A stretch of DNA of 49,602 bases. Source: Clostridiales bacterium (GTDB lineage: Bacteria; Bacillota; Clostridia; Oscillospirales; Acutalibacteraceae). Positions within the stretch are counted from its first letter, which is position 1; each line of letters starts with the position of its first letter. The DNA lies in the NCBI GenBank assembly GCA_019418545.1, contig DYBQ01000012.1, positions 1 to 49,602 of the forward strand, written 5' to 3'. The position numbers and the translations under genes are program-made. This document shows positions 1 through 9,442 of this stretch, piece by piece. The notes beneath the pieces were generated by a model, which worked only from the letters and a program-made list of their open reading frames with translations, had not been told where the DNA came from and did no database searches.

Positions 1-110
1 ATATATCGTCAACAATGTCAAGAAATAACAATTAAATAATTTTTCGATTTTTACCTATGAATCGTTTGTTATATCTTTCACAGCCATGAAAAATTTTTAT
101 AATTACTTTC

Positions 111-140
111 TTGACAACATGGGGAAAATCACGGTATCAT
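111..140 (+). promoter_or_regulatory. Sigma-A type promoter of the XRE-cupin regulator
   Basis: TTGACA at 111-116, an 18-nt spacer and TATCAT at 135-140 form a near-consensus promoter about 95 nt before the regulator start. The -35 lies in a 10-base block that is repeated inverted at 16-25. Confidence 0.6.
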
Positions 141-233
141 ATAGATGGGAAATCGAATGTTGTCCACAAACTACTTAATTTTAGAGCAAGTCCTCTCGAA
201 CTATCCGGACTTCTCAGAAAGGAAGAATCTGCC

Positions 234-803
234 ATGAATGTTAACATCGCAATTGGTGCGAAAGTTAAACAACGCCGCACCGAAAAGAAAATGACCTTAA
301 AGCAGTTGGGCGAAAAGACAGGATTATCTGTAGGCTTCCTGTCACAGTTCGAACGCGGTCTGTCTTCTATTGCTCTCGATTCTCTCGAAAAAATCTCCAG
401 AGTATTGGAATCTCCGCTGTCTGAATTGTTTGAAGAGCATGAAAACCCCTCTTCTTCCGACCCTGTTATTCACGGAATGTCTCTGCGCTGCGAAAGCATC
501 AACGAACGGGCTTATCAGAATGCCCTGAAAACACCTGGAGAAAACTTCCAGATGGCTCCCAAGCTGATGACTCTTTTGCCTTTGCCTGCCGATGCAGAAA
601 TGCCGCAAATGTCAAGCCATGACGGCGAAGAATTTATCTATGTTTTAGAGGGCGTTGTTACCTTTGTTATGGAAAACAAAGAGCACACCCTTTATCCCGG
701 AGATAGCATCCATATTCGCGCAAAGAAAGAGCATTGCTGTGTAAACCGCACGGGCCTTATTGCAAAATATCTGGTTATCAACATGTCGAATCCCCAGGCC
801 TGA
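234..803 (+). CDS. XRE-family transcriptional regulator with C-terminal cupin domain
   Basis: A predicted 189-residue DNA-binding regulator. Residues about 8-62 form an XRE helix-turn-helix (KQLGEKTGLSVGFLSQFERG). Residues about 115-185 form a cupin barrel, recognisable from HDGEEFIYVLEG and YPGDSIHIRAKKEH. This architecture is that of the HipB/PuuR-like regulators, in which the cupin senses a small ligand or metal. I chose the ATG at 234 because AGGAAG sits just upstream and the HTH begins directly after it. An in-frame TTG at 111 is part of the -35 box instead. The gene is monocistronic and ends at a bidirectional terminator. The effector and target genes are unknown. A regulated gene may lie to the left of the window, where a divergent promoter is visible. 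Confidence 0.88.
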   Translation: MNVNIAIGAKVKQRRTEKKMTLKQLGEKTGLSVGFLSQFERGLSSIALDSLEKISRVLESPLSELFEEHENPSSSDPVIHGMSLRCESINERAYQNALKTPGENFQMAPKLMTLLPLPADAEMPQMSSHDGEEFIYVLEGVVTFVMENKEHTLYPGDSIHIRAKKEHCCVNRTGLIAKYLVINMSNPQA

Positions 804-816
804 TAAAACAGGATGT

Positions 817-858
817 AAAAATCCCTCGAACCCAAAATGGTTCGAGGGATTTTTGTTT
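817..858. terminator. Bidirectional rho-independent terminator
   Basis: AAAATCCCTCGAACC and GGTTCGAGGGATTTTT form a 15-bp stem with a short loop and T-rich tracts on both sides. It serves the XRE-cupin gene from the left and the convergent glgP from the right. Confidence 0.9.
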
Positions 859-873
859 TGCATGATAAGTGGT

Positions 874-3207
874 TTATACTTTCCAAATTTCCTCTGCATA
901 TTGGCGGATTGTCCGGTCACTGGAAAACTTTCCGGCATTGGCTGCATTCAGCAGGCATTTTTTTGCAAACGCTTCCTGGTTGGCATACTCCCGATTGGCT
1001 TTTAAACGTGCGTCACAATAGGGAATAAAATCAAGCAGCAAATAATAATGGTCAGGAGTATGCCAGCTGGCTCCTTCAGTGAGAGCTGTATACAGCTCTT
1101 TAAACATCCCATTTCCCCCGTCAGAAAAAGTCCCGTCAACAAGGGTTTCCACAACCCGGCGAATTCGGGGATTTTCTTTCAAAATCTTTTTGGGGCAATA
1201 GGCAGCTTTCACGGCTTCAAAGTCTTCCACCCGTGCTCCAAATATATAGTTATTCTCTTCCCCTGCCTGCTGTGCAATTTCAATGTTAGCGCCATCCCAT
1301 GTTCCCAGTGTTACTGCACCGTTCAGCATAAACTTCATATTACTGGTACCACTGGCTTCTGTTCCGGCAGTTGAAATCTGTTCGGATATATCCGCCGCAG
1401 GAATCAGCTTTTCCGCATAAGAGACATTATAATTCGAGACAAACAGCACCTGCATTTTCTGGTTAACATCCGCATCGTGATTTACCAGATTGGCAATCTC
1501 GTTAATATATTTGATAATGGCTTTTGCACGGAAATAGCCCGGTGCCGCCTTTGCACCAAACAGGAATACCGTTGGGGTAAAGTCTGTAAGAGTGCCATCC
1601 TTGAGGGCAAAATAAATATCCAAAATGGAGAAAGCATTGAGCAGCTGGCGTTTGTATTCGTGAAGCCGTTTAATCTGCACATCAAAAAGGAAATCGGTGT
1701 TCAGTCCAAAATGGTCATGCTCCCACACATAGTGAGCCAACTGATTTTTCTTTTCTTTCTTAATCACCATAAACTGCCGCAAAGAATTGATGTCTCCGGC
1801 ATAAGGAATGAGCTTTTTCAGCTCGTCCAAATTGGTCAGCCAACCGCTTCCAATGCGCTCGCTGATAAAGGAAGCAAATTCCGGGTTGCACAGCCCCAGC
1901 CAGCGGCGCTGGGTTATTCCGTTGGTTTTATTATTAAAGCGCTCAGGATACAGCTCATACCATTCCTTCAAAGCCGTTTCTTTGAGGATTCTCGTGTGAA
2001 TTTCCGCCACACCATTGGTGGAATGGGATGCATAAATCGCCATTCGTGCCATGTGTACCATATTCCCATCTACAATCGCATATTGTGACAGCTTTTCCCG
2101 GGAAATCCCTTTTCCTGCAAGTTCCCGCTTTAGTGCATGATTCAGCATTACCACATAAGGATACACCTGGGGCAGCACATCGCTGAACATTTCTGCACCC
2201 CATTTTTCCAGTGCTTCGGGCATAATGGTATGGTTGGTATAGGCAAAAACCTTTATCGCAATGGCAAAGGCTTCGTCAAAGCTCATGAGTTCTTCTTCCA
2301 TCAGAATCCGCAGCAGCTCTGGAATGGCAACAGTAGGATGGGTATCATTGAGCTGTATGGCCCAGCAATCGGCAAAGCGAGAAAAATCATGGCCAAATTC
2401 TTGCCGATAACGGCGAATGATACATTGTAATGTAGCGCTGGAGAAGAAATATTGCTGTTTCAGACGCAGGCGTTTTCCTTCCATGGTGTCGTCATTGGGA
2501 TAGAGGCAAGCAGAAATGGCTTCTGCTTCGTTACGGTTTTTCACAGCTTCACCATATTTTTGCTGGTTGAACAGCTCAAAATTAAAACCGTCCACTGCTT
2601 CTGCCTGCCACAAACGCAGGGTATTTACGGTTTTTCCGCCATAACCAATAACAGGCATGTCATAGGGCACTGCCCATACATCCTGTCCGCGAAAATGAAT
2701 TTTTTCCCGCTCCTCTTCCCTGCGAATACTCCACGGGTCACCAAACCTCTGCCAGTCATCGGGGAATTCTTTTTGGAAGCCTCCCTCAATACTTTGACGG
2801 AACAGGCCATATTGATACCGAATCCCAAAACCATCCAGAGGGATATTTTGTGTAGCAGCAGAATCCAGGAAACAAGCTGCCAGCCGTCCCAAACCGCCAT
2901 TTCCCAGCGCCGGGTCATCCACCTCGTCAAAGAGCTCGGGAGAAACACCGTTTTCCCGCAGCAGGTCAAGGGCTTCTTTCAAAAGGCCCATATTAAACAA
3001 ATTGGAATTGACCATCCTGCCAATCAAAAATTCAGCGGAAAGATAGCAGGCGCGGCGGCCTTTGGGAAACGGCTCCCAAGTTTTGCGCACCCGGTTTAGG
3101 GCAGCCTGGCTCACAGCTTGATATACAGATTTTACCGGTGCTTTGGAAATGGGAAGGGATGTTTCCATTTTCAAAGCGTCGAGAATTTCAGTTTGAAACG
3201 GGGTCAT
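874..3207 (-). CDS. glgP: Glycogen/maltodextrin phosphorylase
   Basis: A 777-residue GT35 alpha-glucan phosphorylase, which releases glucose-1-phosphate from the non-reducing ends of glycogen or maltodextrin. The PLP-binding lysine is visible at about residue 625 in EASGTSNMKFMLNG, and GDVxVQ-type phosphate-binding surroundings precede it. Further family blocks are LSAEFLIGR near the N-terminus, NGGLGRLAACFLDS, IQLNDTHP and VQIKRLHEYKRQLLN. Length is slightly shorter than the 800-850 usual in the family but no block is missing. AGGAGG sits 7 nt before the ATG. It lies 62 bp downstream of malQ on the same strand, so the two are probably one operon: MalQ rearranges short glucans into substrates for the phosphorylase. 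Cytoplasmic. Confidence 0.96.
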   Translation of the reverse strand: MTPFQTEILDALKMETSLPISKAPVKSVYQAVSQAALNRVRKTWEPFPKGRRACYLSAEFLIGRMVNSNLFNMGLLKEALDLLRENGVSPELFDEVDDPALGNGGLGRLAACFLDSAATQNIPLDGFGIRYQYGLFRQSIEGGFQKEFPDDWQRFGDPWSIRREEEREKIHFRGQDVWAVPYDMPVIGYGGKTVNTLRLWQAEAVDGFNFELFNQQKYGEAVKNRNEAEAISACLYPNDDTMEGKRLRLKQQYFFSSATLQCIIRRYRQEFGHDFSRFADCWAIQLNDTHPTVAIPELLRILMEEELMSFDEAFAIAIKVFAYTNHTIMPEALEKWGAEMFSDVLPQVYPYVVMLNHALKRELAGKGISREKLSQYAIVDGNMVHMARMAIYASHSTNGVAEIHTRILKETALKEWYELYPERFNNKTNGITQRRWLGLCNPEFASFISERIGSGWLTNLDELKKLIPYAGDINSLRQFMVIKKEKKNQLAHYVWEHDHFGLNTDFLFDVQIKRLHEYKRQLLNAFSILDIYFALKDGTLTDFTPTVFLFGAKAAPGYFRAKAIIKYINEIANLVNHDADVNQKMQVLFVSNYNVSYAEKLIPAADISEQISTAGTEASGTSNMKFMLNGAVTLGTWDGANIEIAQQAGEENNYIFGARVEDFEAVKAAYCPKKILKENPRIRRVVETLVDGTFSDGGNGMFKELYTALTEGASWHTPDHYYLLLDFIPYCDARLKANREYANQEAFAKKCLLNAANAGKFSSDRTIRQYAEEIWKV

Positions 3208-3269
3208 AAGGAATCCTCCTTTATTGATTTATACTTTATTTTTGCTTTATAGCTTCTTCATGTATCTTC

Positions 3270-4772
3270 TTATTTTTTGGCTTTTTTCTCAGCGGTTTTT
3301 TTATCACAACGGCAATAAAGCTCTGTCAGTTCCCGAATTTTTTTTGCCAACTCTTCACTGGCCGCTCCGTGCTTCATCCGCCACATCCAGTTGCCTCCCA
3401 GTGTAGAGGGCGTGTTGATTCTGGCTTCGCTGCCCAAATTCAAAAAGTCCTGCATAGGAACCACAGCCAAGTTTGCCACACTGGCAAAAGCAGCCCGGAT
3501 AAACGCCCATGCACCATCCTGATTCCTGCGAATGTTCAAATATTTCTTGGCAAACTGCACGTCCTTGCGGCCTGCACTGGTAAACCATCCGGCAGTGGTA
3601 TCATTATCATGGGTACCGGTATAGACCACGCAGTTTTTTTCATAATTATGGGGCAGATAATCGCTCTCTTCTCGGGAATCAAACGCAAATTGCAGCACCT
3701 TCATACCCGGGTATCCCGAAGCCTTTAACATCTTTTTGACGTCTGGGGTCAGATATCCCAAATCCTCGGCAATCAAATTCATTTTCCCCAGTTGTTTCTT
3801 TACCGTCCTAAAGAAATCAATCCCCGGGCCTTTGCGCCATTCACCATTGCGGGCAGTTTTGTCACCATAGGGAATGGCATAGTAGCCAGAAAATCCGCGG
3901 AAATGGTCAATGCGGGTCACATCAAACAATTTGACGTTGTGGCGCAGACGTTTTACCCACCAGGCATAGTCGTTTTTCTTCAAGTCGTCCCAGCGATACA
4001 AGGGGTTTCCCCAAAGCTGGCCATCGGCAGAAAAAGCATCTGGCGGACATCCTGCCACATCAATCGGCCGGCAGTCCTCATCCAGTAAAAACACCTCTGT
4101 ATCCGCCCAGGTATCGGCGCTGTCCAGCGCTACATATATGGGGATATCACCGATTAGCTTTATGCCGTTTTGATTGGCATAGCTGCGCAGTTTTGTCCAC
4201 TGGTCATAAAAATGGTATTGCAGAAAACAATAAAAATCAATTTCCTCTGTCAGTTCTTCCCTATATTTTCTCATGGCCGCTGGCCTGCGCAGACGGATAT
4301 CCTCATCCCACTCTGTCCAGGAGCGATTTCCCATGGTGGATTTGACTGCCATATATAATGCATACTCTTCAATCCAGAAAGCCTGTTCCTTCCGAAACTT
4401 CCCAAGTTCCGGCGCATCCTTGCCCCGAGCAAAAGCTTTTTTTAGCAGTAAAAAACGGGCATCCCACACAGCTTTATAGTCCACCTGCTCGGGATTGTCT
4501 CCCCACTCATATGCCTCACATTCCTCTTTTGTAAGCAATCCCTCTTCACACAGCATATCCAAGTCGATGAAATATGGGTTTCCAGCAAAGGTTGAAAAAC
4601 TCTGATAGGGGCTGTCCCCATAGCTGGTGGGGCCGATAGGAAGCACCTGCCAGTAGCTTTGGCCTGCCTCTTTTAAAAAATCCACAAATTTATAGGCACT
4701 TCGTCCTAACGTTCCAATTCCATAGGGGGAAGGCAAACTGCTCACTGGCAGTAAAATTCCACTTGCACGCAT
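3270..4772 (-). CDS. malQ: 4-alpha-glucanotransferase (amylomaltase, GH77)
   Basis: A 500-residue GH77 disproportionating enzyme that transfers glucan segments between alpha-1,4 chains. The N-terminal SGILLPVSSLPSPYGIGTLG block is typical. The catalytic aspartate is in RIDHFRG (D289), the acid/base glutamate in AEDLG (E336) and the third acidic residue in GTHDNDT (D389). A ribosome site AGGAGG precedes the ATG. It is the first gene of a malQ-glgP operon and works with the phosphorylase in glycogen and maltodextrin use. The C-terminal about 12 residues are Lys-rich, which is unremarkable. Full length. Confidence 0.96.
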   Translation of the reverse strand: MRASGILLPVSSLPSPYGIGTLGRSAYKFVDFLKEAGQSYWQVLPIGPTSYGDSPYQSFSTFAGNPYFIDLDMLCEEGLLTKEECEAYEWGDNPEQVDYKAVWDARFLLLKKAFARGKDAPELGKFRKEQAFWIEEYALYMAVKSTMGNRSWTEWDEDIRLRRPAAMRKYREELTEEIDFYCFLQYHFYDQWTKLRSYANQNGIKLIGDIPIYVALDSADTWADTEVFLLDEDCRPIDVAGCPPDAFSADGQLWGNPLYRWDDLKKNDYAWWVKRLRHNVKLFDVTRIDHFRGFSGYYAIPYGDKTARNGEWRKGPGIDFFRTVKKQLGKMNLIAEDLGYLTPDVKKMLKASGYPGMKVLQFAFDSREESDYLPHNYEKNCVVYTGTHDNDTTAGWFTSAGRKDVQFAKKYLNIRRNQDGAWAFIRAAFASVANLAVVPMQDFLNLGSEARINTPSTLGGNWMWRMKHGAASEELAKKIRELTELYCRCDKKTAEKKAKK

Positions 4773-4885
4773 AAAAATCCTCCTTTATATTCCCTGCTGC
4801 GCTCCTTTTTTTCCATTTTTAGGCATCAAAATGATTGATGAAGTTTTACACTGCTATGTTTTTTTATGAATCAAAGCGTTTTTTT

Positions 4886-4914
4886 ATTATACTCGTTTCC
4901 TTTAATAATTTAAA
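4886..4914 (-). promoter_or_regulatory. Candidate promoter of malQ-glgP
   Basis: On the minus strand TTTAAA (4909-4914), a 17-nt spacer and TATAAT (4886-4891) resemble a sigma-A promoter. The mRNA leader would be about 105 nt. Confidence 0.45.
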
Positions 4915-5086
4915 CCCTTTGGACAAAAATATTTTTATTTTGACTTTCAAATTATACAAACTGTCTTTTACTTCTGATATACACTGCCAGATTTCTTTTG
5001 AAATCCGATATTTTTTGAGTTTTTACATTTTTTTCAAAAAAAACAGGTTATCGCCTTTAGAATCCTTCGGGTGTTACAAAAAATTC

Positions 5087-5115
5087 ATGACTTTCCTGCT
5101 GGAATCGCGTATAAT
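5087..5115 (+). promoter_or_regulatory. Candidate promoter of the RR-HK-HtrA operon
   Basis: ATGACT (5087-5092), 17-nt spacer and a perfect TATAAT (5110-5115), about 72 nt before the response regulator start. Confidence 0.5.
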
Positions 5116-5187
5116 TGGTAAGTAAACTATTGAAAAAGTATCCTTGCCGATTTATGGCAGGTTTACCATTTTGTAAGGAGGATTTTC

Positions 5188-5877
5188 ATGCCTGCTGGAA
5201 AAATCCTGGTTGTTGATGACGACCAGAACATTTGTGAACTTCTTCGTCTGTATATCGAAAAGGAAAATTTTGAAGTGGCGGTAGCCAATGACGGACGCCG
5301 CGCCCTGGAACTTTTCGACACCTTTTCTCCCGATTTAATTCTGCTGGATATTATGCTTCCTGAACTGGACGGCTGGCAGGTATGCCGGGAAATCCGCAAA
5401 AAATCTCAGTGTCCCATTATTATGCTCACAGCCAAAGGAGAAGTCTTTGACAAAGTTCTGGGGCTGGAGTTGGGCGCTGATGATTATGTGGTAAAACCCT
5501 TTGAAACCAAAGAGGTGGTTGCCCGGATTAAAGCGGTGCTTCGCCGCATGGGGAAAAACTCTTCAGATACTGTAAAAGAGGTTAAATACGACAAATTATC
5601 CATCAACCTGACCAACTATGAGCTCAAAGTCAACGGTGTTCAAATTGACACTCCTCCCAAAGAAATGGAGCTTATCTACCATTTGGCCAGCAATCCCAAC
5701 CGTGTTTTTACCCGCGACCAGCTGCTGGACGAGGTGTGGGGCTTTGACTATTATGGAGACTCCCGTACGGTTGACGTTCATGTAAAGCGTCTGCGTGAAA
5801 AACTGGAAGGTGTCTCTGATAAATGGTCTCTCAAAACCGTATGGGGTGTTGGATATAAATTTGAAGTTAAAGAATAA
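5188..5877 (+). CDS. OmpR/PhoB-family response regulator
   Basis: A 229-residue two-component response regulator. The receiver domain (about 1-120) has the acidic pocket DDD (10-12), phospho-acceptor D54 in LLDIMLPE and the conserved lysine in VVKPFE. The C-terminal winged helix (about 130-228) shows DQLLDEVWGFDYYGDSRTVD and GVGYKF. AAGGAGG precedes the ATG. The histidine kinase follows after 41 bp and then a membrane HtrA protease overlapping the kinase, which suggests a cell-envelope stress circuit of the CssRS/HtrA or YycFG/HtrA kind. That role is inferred from context. Confidence 0.95.
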   Translation: MPAGKILVVDDDQNICELLRLYIEKENFEVAVANDGRRALELFDTFSPDLILLDIMLPELDGWQVCREIRKKSQCPIIMLTAKGEVFDKVLGLELGADDYVVKPFETKEVVARIKAVLRRMGKNSSDTVKEVKYDKLSINLTNYELKVNGVQIDTPPKEMELIYHLASNPNRVFTRDQLLDEVWGFDYYGDSRTVDVHVKRLREKLEGVSDKWSLKTVWGVGYKFEVKE

Positions 5878-5918
5878 TTGGTATCTATTTTGGGCCGGCC
5901 GGGAGGTGACAAAACTCT

Positions 5919-7529
5919 ATGGGAGAACCCCAACAAAAAACACTCTTTAAAAAATATTTACGCATTACGCTTTCTATTGTATTGGCCAGTTTTCTCCTTT
6001 TAGGAGTTGTCATGTTAGTCTTTGTTTCCCGGTATTGGGAATCGGAAAAAAAGGATTTGCTCAAAAAGAATGCCCAATCCATGGCCCGTATGGCACAATC
6101 TGCCGCCTACTACAACGAAGACCGCGGCCGGTATGAGCTTAACAGCAATATGGAAGTTGTCATTCGCAGCTTTTCTGAAAATGCTGATGCCGATATTTTT
6201 ATAACAGATTTGGATGGCCGCCGTTTGATAGGTACATATTCTAACAGTAATACCGAAAGCGATAGGGTCGTAGACTCTTCTGTGATGAGGCAAGTGTTGG
6301 GAGGCGGCTATGAAGGACAGGGAACTCTTTCGGGAACCTATCGGGAATCTTATTATATTGTTGGAGAACCTATTCTGATAGACGACATTCCCGTAGGGGC
6401 AGTATTTGTAACTTCCAGCATTCATTCTGTCAGCAGTTATCGGATGGAAGTTCTGCGGATGTTTTTACTTGCTGCCATTGCTGCTTTTATGGTTACTTTC
6501 TGTGTCGTATGGGTATTTTCCTATCAGCTGGTAAAGCCTTTGCGCCAAATGTCCGCTGCCGCCAAAAGCTTTGGAGAAGGAGATTTCTCCATGCGTGTTC
6601 CTGTTACCAGCAATGATGAGATTGGTGAATTGGCTACTGCTTTTAACAACATGGCGGCCTCCTTGGCCAGCGGAGAAAACATGCGTCGAAACTTTATTGC
6701 TAACGTTTCTCACGAGCTAAAAACTCCCATGACCACAATCGCCGGTTTTATCGATGGTATTTTAGATGGAACGATTCCGCCTGAACGGCAAGCTCATTAT
6801 CTGCGCACCGTTTCTCAGGAAGTAAAGCGTCTTTCCCGCCTGGTACGTACTATGCTGGACCTTTCCCGTATCGACAGCGGCGAACTCCATCTGCGTCCTG
6901 CCCGGTTTGATTTGACCAATACGATTTTGGTGGCAATTTTATCTTTTGAAAAACCTATTGAAGAAAAACAATTGGAAATCCGCGGTCTGGAACACGCCGA
7001 AAGCCTGTTTGTCGATGGAGACCCGGATATGCTTCATCAGGTCGTGTATAACCTGTTTGAGAATGCCGTTAAGTTTACAAATCCCGGCGGTTATATTGAA
7101 ATCCAGGTAGAAGACGGCGCTGACCGGACTACTGTGAGTATTCGCAACAGCGGGCATGGAATTGAACCTGATGAAATTCGCATGATTTTTGACCGTTTCT
7201 ACAAAACTGATAAATCCCGAAGCCAAGATAAGAACGGCATGGGATTAGGGCTTTATATTGTAAAAACGATTATCCATCTGCATGGAGGCGAAATTACCGT
7301 CAGCAGTATCGTTGACCAATATACCCAATTTAGCTTTTGGATTCCGAAACGGCCGGAAAGTACTCATAATAAGGATTCTGTGCAAAAAAAGGAATCACTC
7401 CCTAAAAAAAGCAAAAAAAATAACGGGCGGAAAAAAAGCAATAAACCCCATCATCGGGAGCTTTCTTCTCCCCCAGTTTCCTCTTCCAAAAACGAATCTC
7501 CACCCTCGGAAAGGAATGACGCGCAATGA
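5919..7529 (+). CDS. Sensor histidine kinase with HAMP domain and polybasic C-terminal tail
   Basis: A 536-residue membrane kinase. TM1 is about 16-36, an extracytoplasmic sensor about 38-178, TM2 about 180-201, HAMP about 202-255, and the HisKA phosphorylation site is H265 in NVSHELKTPM. The HATPase_c domain follows with the N-box NLFENAVKF, RNSGHGI and KNGMGLGLYIVK. Residues about 480-536 come after the ATPase domain and are unusual: very rich in Lys, Ser and Pro, with runs such as KKSKKNNGRKK, and predicted disordered. GGAGGTGA gives a strong ribosome site. The stop codon overlaps the htrA start (ATGA at 7526-7529), so the two are translationally coupled. The pair with the upstream regulator is cognate by position. 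Confidence 0.94.
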   Translation: MGEPQQKTLFKKYLRITLSIVLASFLLLGVVMLVFVSRYWESEKKDLLKKNAQSMARMAQSAAYYNEDRGRYELNSNMEVVIRSFSENADADIFITDLDGRRLIGTYSNSNTESDRVVDSSVMRQVLGGGYEGQGTLSGTYRESYYIVGEPILIDDIPVGAVFVTSSIHSVSSYRMEVLRMFLLAAIAAFMVTFCVVWVFSYQLVKPLRQMSAAAKSFGEGDFSMRVPVTSNDEIGELATAFNNMAASLASGENMRRNFIANVSHELKTPMTTIAGFIDGILDGTIPPERQAHYLRTVSQEVKRLSRLVRTMLDLSRIDSGELHLRPARFDLTNTILVAILSFEKPIEEKQLEIRGLEHAESLFVDGDPDMLHQVVYNLFENAVKFTNPGGYIEIQVEDGADRTTVSIRNSGHGIEPDEIRMIFDRFYKTDKSRSQDKNGMGLGLYIVKTIIHLHGGEITVSSIVDQYTQFSFWIPKRPESTHNKDSVQKKESLPKKSKKNNGRKKSNKPHHRELSSPPVSSSKNESPPSERNDAQ

Positions 7530-9334
7530 CGGATACACCATGGAAAGACTCCAATACTTCTTCTGAGCCGGATGATTCCTCCGACTCCCTGCAATTCCCT
7601 ACAGTTTCTTTTGATGAAGAATCGTCATCCTCTTCTTCACCTTCAGAAGAAGCTCCAGATGACAGAGAAATTTTTAGCGGCCGTAAGCCAGATTCTTCTG
7701 TAAGGCCAGGCCAATGGCAGCAATCATCCCCATTTAAGGAGGATGAATACCGCACACATCCCGACGCAAATCCCCAAGAATCATCTACTGCTGAAAACAG
7801 CACTTCTGCGATACCGGAAGCCCCGCCCGAGAATCCTTCTTCTGAGGCATCACCGCCCCAGTCAGCTGAGCCACAGGCTTCTCCTAAAAAAGAAGATATC
7901 CCTGGTCCAGTGCCTGGAGACGTATTTACGCCAGATTCTTCCTCTCAAGGCGCCAATCCCTATGCTCACAGAAACGGTGGTTACGACTCTGGCCCTTATG
8001 GCCCTCAGCAAACAGGGTCGCCATTTTATACTCCTCCTGGATACTCCCCCTATAACGATTCCCGCCAACCTCCTACCTATTCTCCTATGGGTGGCACATG
8101 GGACAACCCACCTGCACCTCACCGTCCAGGGCGTCAGCAAAAAATTTATTTAGGGGTTATAGGATTGCTGGCAGTTTTCCTCATAGCAGGATTTATTGTT
8201 TATGGGATTTCTTCTTCCGTTTTTGGGGACCCTGATTCTCCCCCATTATTTACAGAATCTTCTTCTGCTCAGGATGAAGAAAATCCTGTAAGTTCTCAAA
8301 CTGAAAGCTCTACCCCTTCATCAACATCCCCACCAGTTGTTTCTGAAAACACCCCTTCCATTGAAATTCAGGAACTTCCTTCCAGTAACCCCCTAACTGC
8401 TAAAGAGGTTTATCAAAAAGTTTCTCCTTCTGTTGTAGGAATTGTCTCTACCATCACAGATGAAGAAGGAAATTCCACTACTGACCAGGGAAGCGGTATT
8501 GTCGCAACAGAAGATGGCTATATTATCACGAACAGTCATGTAGTAAACGATTCCCGCAGTACGCAGGTAAAAGTCGTTACCAAAGACGACGAGGAATACA
8601 CTGGAACCGTTGTGGGGTATGACCGGAATACGGATTTGGCAATCGTTAAGATTGATGCGGAGGGCTTAGTCCCAGCCGAATTTGGTGATGCCGACGCAAT
8701 GGAAGTTGGAGATACTGTTCTCGCAATTGGAAATCCCGGCGGCCTGGATTATGCCAGCTCCATGACCCGGGGAATTATCTCTGCATTAAATCGAAAGCTC
8801 AGCTCAAACAGTGATAATGGGATGACTTATATTCAAACCGACGCAGCCATTAACCCTGGAAATTCTGGCGGCGCATTGGTAAATGAATATGGACAGGTGA
8901 TTGGCATCAATTCCAGTAAGCTGGTTGCAGAAGATTTTGAAGGGATGGGGTTTGCCATTCCTGTAAGCAAAGCGCAGGATATTTTAAACAGCCTGATAAA
9001 AGTTGGTTATGTGGAAGGCAGAACCCGTTTAGGGATTACCGGAAGAGATATTACCGCACAGCAGGCTGAATTTTATGGCGTACCCCAAGGATTTTTGATT
9101 ATGGAAATTGGGGAAGACAGTAATATAGGTACTGCCGGCGGACAGGTTGAAGACATTATCTGTGCGATTAACGGGGAAACCGTAACCTGTCTTTCTGACA
9201 TTTCCGCAATTCTAATGGAATTTTCTCCTGGAGACGAAATCACATTGACTGTCTATCGGCGTTCAGAAGAAAGAGAATTAGATTTAACCATTACACTGTT
9301 GGAAGACAAAGGGGAGACCCAATCCAACAACTGA
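7526..9334 (+). CDS. Membrane-anchored S1C serine protease (HtrA/DegP-like) with long acidic cytoplasmic tail
   Basis: A 602-residue HtrA-type protease. Residues 1-205 are low-complexity, rich in Ser, Pro, Asp and Glu, then Pro/Tyr/Gly (about 150-200). One TM segment (207-228) should leave this tail inside and the protease outside. After a Ser-rich linker the trypsin-like domain carries the triad H338 (ITNSHVV), D370 (NTDLAIVKI) and S447 (NPGNSGGALV). One PDZ domain occupies about 500-595. Gram-positive HtrA proteins have this topology and degrade or refold misfolded secreted proteins. The N-terminal tail is much longer than the roughly 20-100 residues common in the family. It overlaps the kinase gene by 4 bp. 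Confidence 0.93.
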   Translation: MTDTPWKDSNTSSEPDDSSDSLQFPTVSFDEESSSSSSPSEEAPDDREIFSGRKPDSSVRPGQWQQSSPFKEDEYRTHPDANPQESSTAENSTSAIPEAPPENPSSEASPPQSAEPQASPKKEDIPGPVPGDVFTPDSSSQGANPYAHRNGGYDSGPYGPQQTGSPFYTPPGYSPYNDSRQPPTYSPMGGTWDNPPAPHRPGRQQKIYLGVIGLLAVFLIAGFIVYGISSSVFGDPDSPPLFTESSSAQDEENPVSSQTESSTPSSTSPPVVSENTPSIEIQELPSSNPLTAKEVYQKVSPSVVGIVSTITDEEGNSTTDQGSGIVATEDGYIITNSHVVNDSRSTQVKVVTKDDEEYTGTVVGYDRNTDLAIVKIDAEGLVPAEFGDADAMEVGDTVLAIGNPGGLDYASSMTRGIISALNRKLSSNSDNGMTYIQTDAAINPGNSGGALVNEYGQVIGINSSKLVAEDFEGMGFAIPVSKAQDILNSLIKVGYVEGRTRLGITGRDITAQQAEFYGVPQGFLIMEIGEDSNIGTAGGQVEDIICAINGETVTCLSDISAILMEFSPGDEITLTVYRRSEERELDLTITLLEDKGETQSNN

Positions 9335-9366
9335 TATTGCTTTTATACTTTGCCTATAAATAAGAA

Positions 9367-9408
9367 GGGAAGTGCCGCAGGGAGCATTCCTTGCAGCATT
9401 TCCCTTTT
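9367..9408 (+). terminator. Rho-independent terminator after the protease gene
   Basis: A 17-bp stem between 9367-9383 and 9388-9404, with two G.U pairs and one mismatch, loop GCAT, is followed by TTTT. It closes the RR-HK-htrA operon, although some readthrough into the lipoprotein gene is possible. Confidence 0.7.
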
Positions 9409-9442
9409 AATGCTTATACTCTATTTTGGGAAGGATTATCTT

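Larger units (their letters stand above)
4773..5187. other. 415-bp divergent intergenic region between malQ and the response regulator
   Basis: A/T-rich region without a credible gene. It holds a malQ promoter reading left, a response-regulator promoter reading right, and homopolymeric A and T runs around 5010-5045. I see no further structure. Confidence 0.6.

Noticed and set aside
111..233. N-terminal extension of the XRE-cupin regulator from a TTG at 111
   Set aside because: That TTG is the first part of a TTGACA -35 box, and the HTH begins right after the ATG at 234, which has a ribosome site.
5010..5045. A/T homopolymer inverted repeat before the response regulator
   Set aside because: Low-complexity A and T runs pair by chance and there is no terminator tract in a useful position.
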